Shown one piece after another: positions 57,488 through 64,000 of a DNA stretch of 64,000 bases. The DNA is taken from NCBI GenBank assembly GCA_016802295.1, contig JAESIW010000137.1:5086146-5150145 (forward strand), read 5' to 3'. Under the pieces are notes generated by a model, which saw nothing but the letters and a program-made list of their open reading frames with translations, searched no databases and was not told the DNA's origin. Position numbers and translations under genes: made by a program. This stretch comes from Brachionus rotundiformis (taxonomy: Eukaryota; Rotifera; Eurotatoria; Ploima; Brachionidae). Within the stretch, counting starts at the first letter, position 1. Every line of letters starts with the position of its first letter.

Positions 57488-60400
57488 ACATTTTTTTTAC
57501 ATTACATGTAATTGACACTATTCAATTTTATAAACATTCTTAATGTAAACCTATTATTTATTGCTGAAATTTTTAATGAAATAAATTTTTTAAAATGATT
57601 TCATTGTTTATAATAAAAAATGGTTTTTGAAATAATTAAAGGAAATTAGACAAAAATTAATAAAAAAGATATTTATATTAGTTTTTGTTTTAGCATTGAA
57701 AATGTTTTAGCTGTTTAATTTAAAATTTTTACAAAAAAAGGCATCATTAAGGTGTTTGATAAATTCTTTTATATTCTTTTATTGTGTTAAGACAAATGAC
57801 ACCTATTGTTATAATTGTAATTAACATGTTTAAAAGAAAAAAATATATCTTCTCAATCAATATTTAAGAAATTTTGTCCATAATAATTAATATAAAAGTA
57901 ATTTTACATATTTTATCGATTTGTTATCTTTTCAGTTTTGTTTTCAAGGCTTAGAATTTTCATTTTATCAAGAGACATAAGAAAATTTATAAATTTAAAA
58001 TGTCTCATCCGACTATGAGAAAAATCAAGAGTCTCATTAATAAAATTACCTAAATATTTGTTATTATTTTAGATAGTTGAATCTTTTCTTTTTATTGGCG
58101 ATTTTCATTTTTTGTTCAATTAAAATATAATCTTGCAGGTACTATTTTAGTAAATAATTTAATTTTATATTTTTTAGCTTTAAAGTGAACATTTTGTTTT
58201 TCAAATTTAACACGTTTAACAAAAAACAAAAAATATCTAGTTTAAAAGCACGTTTTGAATTAAATCAAGCATATTTTTGAAAAAAACAAAAGAAACTATC
58301 TATCCTAAGTTTGTTTACAATACCACGCAATGAAATACTTTAACATTTTCCAAAAATTAATAATTTTAATTGTTAAAATTCCATATTTTCTAATAAATAT
58401 GGAAACATTTTAGACACATTTGACTAATTTTATTATCTAAACTTAAAGTTTTGATCATATTTAAATATTTTGTCACGTATTAGCAGAATTTTAAATTGTA
58501 AGCAAATTTTTTTTTTCTCCAGATCTATTTATAGAGCTCGAACTAAATTAAAAAAATTAATTTTATAATTTAGAAAATAGCCGAATACAGAAAAAAAAAC
58601 ATTTTGCTAATTAGAATTAATTTGTTTTTAATGTTAACCACTTCATTTATTTTATTATTAATTAAATTTAATTTCAAGTAGAATATATGGGTAATAATAG
58701 ATAAAAGATAAGATTAGAGTATTGTGGGCAAAAAAGACTTTTTGAAGCTCAATTTTGATACAAATTTTGGTAATTCATGAAGCATATTAGTTCAGGCATG
58801 GTATTCAAAGTGTTTCAAATTGGTTAAGTAATTAGAAACCTATTACAAGTTTTGATTTAGAAGTCTAATGGAGAATAAAATTTTAATTGACGTTTATCAA
58901 AAACTTAAATTCAATCAAAATTTTAAACATTTAAAAATAGATTTTAATATTTAATGATGAATAATGAGGATGATTTAAAATTTAAAGCCGAAATCTGATA
59001 ACCAGATGAAACAGTATAAGACTTGAATTTTTTATTATAACTAAAAAATATAGATATAAATTATGAATTTTATACTATGCTTAGGTAATGTTCACTTGTG
59101 AGCAAAAAATTAGGCAAAACCATAATTATGCCATAATAATAATTAAATATATTTAATGCTTCATTTTAAACTTATTCTTCATAATCAATAATTTGTGAAA
59201 AAATTTAACATTAAAATAAAACTCGAATAGAATAAAATCTGGTTATGTTTATGGTCGAGTTAAAATACTTTAACAAGTTTTAATCACGTTTTTAAACAAG
59301 GTATTTGCCTTTTAATTAATTTGTCTCTTATTTTCCATTGAATAGTTTTGAATAGATAATTTTTGTCTATAATTAACATTTCTTATCGAACAAATTTACA
59401 ACTTCATAACAATACAATTTAAAAAAAATACTATTTAAAATATTTATTTTTTGTTTATATTCTAGTGTAGGTTTAAAAACGAAATACTCAAATTTAAACT
59501 CAGATAATTAATAAAACATTTTTTTTTCTAAATTTTTAAGAAGCTATCAGTTTTCAATTAAATAAAAATTGTTTTTAGATAAATATTTTATATTTAATTT
59601 TTACTAATCGCTTATGAGAATGACCAGTTAACAATTTCATAACTTTATTAGTTGTTGTGTGGCAAATATAGATACATTTATTTGATTCCAATTATTTATG
59701 AAATCTTAGGTCAGGAAAAACGTAAATACATAATCCAAAGCTAGAAAAATAAATCTAGGAAACATTGTTATTAATAATTCTGATGCTGACAAATTCAATG
59801 AAAAAATATCGATTTAAGCATGTTTAGAAGAAAATTTAGTTCTATTTGGTATGAACTGAGGCATTCAAAGATTTGCTTGTTAATTATAGCCTTGCTTGCA
59901 TTTATATAATTATTGAAATACTAGAGTTACCAAATATCAAATTTGACCGGCTTTTTGCTAATTATCACCCTTCTAGGATAATATTTAAAACGAAATAAAA
60001 ATAAAATCAAATTCAATCGAGCAAATACCAAAGTTATTTGTTTCGAGTGAATGGATTTATTTTTATCACAATTTTTAAATTCTATATTGATAAAGTGAAA
60101 TAAATTTTTCTAAATTTTTAAAAGGTGTGATTTTTTATTTTTGATAGCGTTTGATTATAAATTTGAATCATTTTGAATGAATTTAAGAAATCACTTAATC
60201 AAAATTTTTTCTCATTTTATTCTCTATTGATGCCAATATTATTCTTAATTCATCTAGTTAGCTAAATATTTAAATAATTTATTTTATTTTAGAAGACAAA
60301 AGCGAATTGAGCTTTGGCAAAATAAAATTTAAAAATTTCAATAAATTATAAGAACAACAGCATCAAACAACTAGAAGGCATGCTTATAATTTGATCCGAT

Positions 60401-61161
60401 CGAACATGGTAACTAGATCATTAATCATTCTTGCTTATTATCAAATTTTTAAGCCAATCTTTCTGCACAGCAAAGTCTATGACATTAGCAAATAATTTCT
60501 ATAAGGCATATTGAATACAGTCTTAGGTAACATGCTTTAAACGAATGCTTCCAGAGGATTAAACATTTTAAGCTATATATTGGATTTAACAATATATTTA
60601 ATTGTATAATAAAATTAAATATTTGTGTAATAAATTGCATAAAAAATCGAAAATTATATTCCTAATTTGCTTTAGTTGAAAATCTCGTAATGCTTGCAGT
60701 TATCATGATTTCGTTTAATTTGCATTTAATTTCCAAAGCTGGCCAAATCACAGAATGGATACTTTGATTAAAGTATTAGCTAGATTTTTAGTGAAAAAAT
60801 TTAATTTGTCATTAATTAATCATTATTTGTTTAAAAAGAATACGCAAAAAAATATGATATTTGAGATTAAAGGTGTATCCAGACTGCAAGTGATATTTTA
60901 GCCTGAAAGGTGTTTTACCAGGTTAAGTTTATTTTAGTTACAGTATTTTTGTTTGTTTAAGACTTGAAAGAATTATTCAAGAGATAAAAAATTAATTTCG
61001 AATTTAAAAATTAATTAAAATGGTTAAGTGTAGCTGTTTGAATCAGATAGAGCTCACCTCATAGGTTTGATAAATACTCAAAATAGAATAAACAGCATGG
61101 CTTATTTGCTTTTGATTATTTAATTTTTAAAGACTTTTGGAAAAGAGTTAACTTTTATTTT

Positions 61162-61173
61162 ATTGACGTCAAT
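61162..61173. promoter_or_regulatory. CRE-like palindrome (ATTGACGTCAAT)
   Basis: This is a perfect 12-base palindrome with the full cAMP-response element core TGACGTCA, bound by CREB/ATF bZIP proteins. It lies 1.2 kb upstream of the first recognised exon of the phosphatase gene and 385 bases before a TATA-like sequence. Confidence 0.6.
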
Positions 61174-61546
61174 GCTAGACTTACACAAATATAAAAATAA
61201 CTTAACTAGCGTAGGTAAATTTCATTACTGACTATATTATCCAGTTTTTACACCTGCTCTCAATGATAAATTTGGCCTAGCGTAGCCATGTCACAGACCA
61301 AATAATTTTTCAACAAAATTAGAAACATGTTATATCTAATTATATCTGTTTAGAAAGCCAACATAAAAAAAAAGAGTAGGATGTTTTTGCTGATAATATT
61401 TCTATTCTTATTCAATAAGCAAATATCTAAGTTGAATTATCATATCTTCTATTCTTATCTTATGAATTTTATTTAGCTCTGAAGCAGCCTACTCAAAGCA
61501 TTTTTTCTTGTTCAGAAATTCAACTCCAAAACTAATTTAATTTAAG

Positions 61547-61554
61547 TATAAAAA
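61547..61554 (+). promoter_or_regulatory. possible TATA box of the phosphatase gene
   Basis: TATAAAAA is followed after about 15-25 bases by a pyrimidine-rich GTTGTTCTCTTCCTG, where transcription could start. It would give a noncoding first exon spliced to the acceptor at 62399-62400. Weak evidence only. Confidence 0.3.
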
Positions 61555-62400
61555 CACACTTGAGTTGTTCTCTTCCTGATTTAGCAAAATATTCACTAGC
61601 ATTCAAATATTTAAATATTGACTTTTCGACAAACATTGCATTCGACCAATTTCCTATCGTGCCAACCGAGCATGCGCCAACTCTAAAATCAATAAAATAT
61701 TCTAAATTAAAACAGTCTATTATTTATTAATTTAGTTACTCAAATTTAATTAAAATCGAGTATGTTTATTATATAAGATATAAATATTGATAGGGAAACA
61801 GTCGGGTCGTACCCAAATTCAGCGTCTAATTGACATAGTGATTTCTTAAATTAAGAAATAATCGGATAAAAATAAAAATCAATATAATAATGCTTGCATA
61901 ATAGTTTATTTTTTCATTGAAAAATAAGTAGGAGTACCTTAAAGACTAATCTATCTATTTATTGAGCTCTAATCATTAGACAGAATAAAAATTTAGCACA
62001 ATTTTAGAAGGAAGTGAATGAAATTAACTAATTGGTTTCCAATAAGCATTTATTGTTTGACAGTCGCTATTTATTAAAACAAGATTTTTGTTAATGTTTA
62101 TCTAAAACAATTTTCAAAAAAAAATTCAAAGAAATAACAAATTCAAATTTTCAAATTATATTAAATTTGTGTAGGCGACTTATCAACAAGTCTGAATTTC
62201 CAATTTTTTTTCTAATGCTGTTTTATTCATAAATTTTAATCGCCTACTTGCTTTCACGCTTAAGGCTTTCCAAAGAGTTATTCAAATTTTATATTATAAA
62301 TAAATTTTTTTTTTTTGTATTGTATCAATTCTTACTATTTTTAATAAACAAAAGAACCTACGCAAATACCTGTTTTTATTTAATTAATTATTAATTTTAG

Positions 62401-64000
62401 GAACTCAGTCACAAAACGAATTTAGCGCATATATTCCACCACGATGAATCTAATCAATATATGAACAATTTGAACACCAGCTATACGATTTTGGTCGTAA
62501 TCGCCGGCATTTTATTAATTACCATTTTGACATTAACTATTTGTTTGCTTATTATGGTAATTTAGTGCCATAACTACTAAAAATGGCATGCTAATACTTT
62601 TTCTTCATTTAAGATATATTGCTATTCCAAGCAGGGCAATTCGTACAAAGCTGCTTCAAACGATCTGTCATCTTTCACATATTCATCAAATTTATCAACA
62701 TCCTCTCACTCATCACTTATCATCAACAACACTGATTCATTATCGAATACATCTCAAAGTACAAATTCTGATAGTTTAACTATTTCAAAGCCATCAATAA
62801 AAGAAATTTCGATATCATTGCCAATAGTTAAACCAAATTTTAACGAACTGAAGCCTCAGCTAAGCGTTGAGTCAAAAATGAAGGCGAAAACTTTATTCGA
62901 AAGGTAAATTTTCATTATTCTTTCATTTGTATTCAAATTAAAATGTATTATCTATTCGCTTTTGTATAGAAATAATTAATTAATTTTTTTTTTTTTATTT
63001 TAGTAAGTCATTGTATACAAAAAGGTAGGTTCAATATTTGGCTAGTTTATTTAATTTAATTTTGTTTAAAATGCAAATTAAAATTTATATTTTTCTTTCT
63101 AACATTATTTATTAATAAGCTGTTTTTTTTTTGTGTTAAAAAAATTTGTTTAATATTAATTTATATTTAATTTTGTTTGTCATTTAGACGAGGCTCGAAT
63201 AACTCATTAACGTTGACAATTAACCCGATGAAAAAAAAACTCAGTATTAACAATCCATCAAAAGATTGGTAAGTTTATAAATTTTATATATTTTTAAATT
63301 TTAATAAATTGAATATTGATTAAATAATTTCTTATCAAGCTTTATATTTTTATTTTTAATTGTATAACTGTTCAAAATTAATTTATTAATTATAAAAGGA
63401 AATTTTATTTTGTTCATTTTATTTATTAAGATAAAAGATTTGAATATAAAAATAAAGTGTGTAAAGAAATTATCTTATAGCGAAAAATACTATTTTATAA
63501 AAATTTAATTTTGTTTATGTTTTTAAGCTTGGAATATTTGTCAAAAGCAACTAGGTTACTGACAATACCCGAATTGATCTCAATCTCAAAAAGTGGAAAC
63601 AATCTTTATAATGAATTTTATGTAAGATTTATTTTATTTAAGAAATAGATGAATTAATTTTTTAAAAATAAAAGCTAATTCCGTTCAACCATGCTGAATT
63701 ATTTGTCCAAGGTTCTAGTATAAAAAATCGCTATAGAGCCATAGTGCCAAACGAGACCACTAGAGTCCGTCTCCCGGTGAGAAATAGCGATCCACTTAGC
63801 TCTTATATAAATGCAAATTATATAACCGGATACAAAGAAGAGTCCAAGGCTTACATAGCCTCACAAGGCCCAATGTCGAACACAATTAATGATTTTTGGT
63901 TCACTATTTGGAACGAAAATGTATCCTGTGTTGTTATGATTACCAAACTATACGAACGAAATAAAAACAAATGCGAATTGTACATACCCGATCAGATTAA
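62401..64000 (+). CDS. PTPRR: receptor-type tyrosine phosphatase of the KIM (PTPRR/PTPN5) family, partial
   Basis: Six exons are visible (62401-62556, 62614-62903, 63004-63024, 63188-63268, 63528-63621, 63675 to the window end), all in frame. A transmembrane helix (YTILVVIAGILLITILTLTI) lies in the first. A Ser/Thr/Asn-rich cytoplasmic linker follows, then KRRGSNNSLTLTI, which matches the kinase-interaction motif of PTPRR/STEP/HePTP (RRGSNVSLTLDM). Next is the KIM-PTP helix TRLLTIPELISISKSGNNLY and the start of the phosphatase domain: NRYRAIVPNETTRVRL, DPLSSYINANYITGY, YIASQGPMSNTINDFW and VVMITKLYERNKNKCELY. These phosphatases bind and dephosphorylate ERK/p38; PKA phosphorylation of the RRGS serine blocks binding. 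The HCSAGxGR catalytic loop lies beyond the window. Exon 3 is only 21 bases. The start codon may be 62459 or lie in unseen upstream exons. Confidence 0.9.

Larger units (their letters stand above)
57488..62400. other. gene desert upstream of the phosphatase gene
   Basis: About 4.9 kb without a supported coding exon. It holds a perfect CRE palindrome at 61162-61173 and a TATA-like TATAAAAA at 61547-61554, which may mark a promoter of the phosphatase gene. Upstream exons encoding an extracellular part could be hidden here, but I could not find any. Confidence 0.5.

Noticed and set aside
62588..62779. 63-codon frame at the phosphatase gene
   Set aside because: It is a different frame over exon 2 of the phosphatase, whose own frame continues from the transmembrane exon.

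Overview
The window is eukaryotic nuclear DNA, very AT-rich (coding exons less so than their surroundings). Its genes are split by short GT-AG introns, mostly 40-60 bases, with A/T-rich acceptors such as TTTTAG, TTAAG and AAAAG. The gene content is that of an animal: a group I PAK kinase with a CRIB domain, a rhodopsin-type GPCR, DIP2, a secreted three-Ig adhesion protein, a PTPRR-type receptor phosphatase with its MAP-kinase docking motif, a SOBP-like zinc-finger protein, PLAC8 proteins, and a ciliary IFT-B gene with an RFX X-box. About 18 genes in 64 kb, tiny introns and long AT-rich deserts suggest a small, streamlined invertebrate genome (orthonectid-like would fit). The species cannot be fixed from the sequence alone.

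Layout. 94-2583 (-) PAK; 3805-6344 (+) CPSF2/CPSF100; 7438-8874 (+) GPCR; 9518-12026 (-) EXO1. A 7 kb desert follows (12027-19033) holding one isolated exon-like ORF and two GC-rich inverted repeats. 19034-28207 (+) is DIP2, with a probable internal promoter/alternative first exon and an intronic hairpin. 29224-30780 (+) IFT57; 31370-31910 (+) short SOBP-like protein; 3.3 kb desert; 35176-38001 (+) an unrecognised 675-residue protein; 38816-39115 (-) a small ORF resembling the tail of a Tigger/CENP-B transposase; 40594-45936 (+) a large two-PDZ protein. 46260-47345 (-) is a decayed, tandemly duplicated non-LTR retrotransposon 3' end. 47989-49200 (+) is a proline-rich EF-hand protein with a TATA box; 50360-51985 (+) a three-Ig, probably GPI-anchored protein. 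A cluster of small cysteine-rich membrane proteins follows: CYSTM-like 52356-52568 (+), PLAC8 52686-53140 (-), PLAC8 53542-53931 (-). Then 54893-57487 (+) VPS33B in 15 exons, a 4.9 kb desert, and 62401-64000 (+) a PTPRR-type phosphatase running off the end.

The genes do not form a pathway: they are ordinary conserved animal genes (signalling, 3'-end processing, DNA repair, cilia, vesicle tethering, adhesion). I assembled the exon models by hand from splice signals, reading-frame continuity across every junction and family knowledge. PAK (570 aa), CPSF2 (745), EXO1 (689), DIP2 (1746), IFT57 (419), VPS33B (608), the PDZ protein (1640), the Ig protein (380) and both PLAC8 proteins all close in frame from ATG to stop. 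I saw no CRISPR array, operon, rRNA or tRNA and no clearly new multi-gene system. The most interesting leads are regulatory or structural: the X-box before IFT57, alternative first exons of PAK and DIP2, the DIP2 intronic hairpin, and the retrotransposon mosaic.
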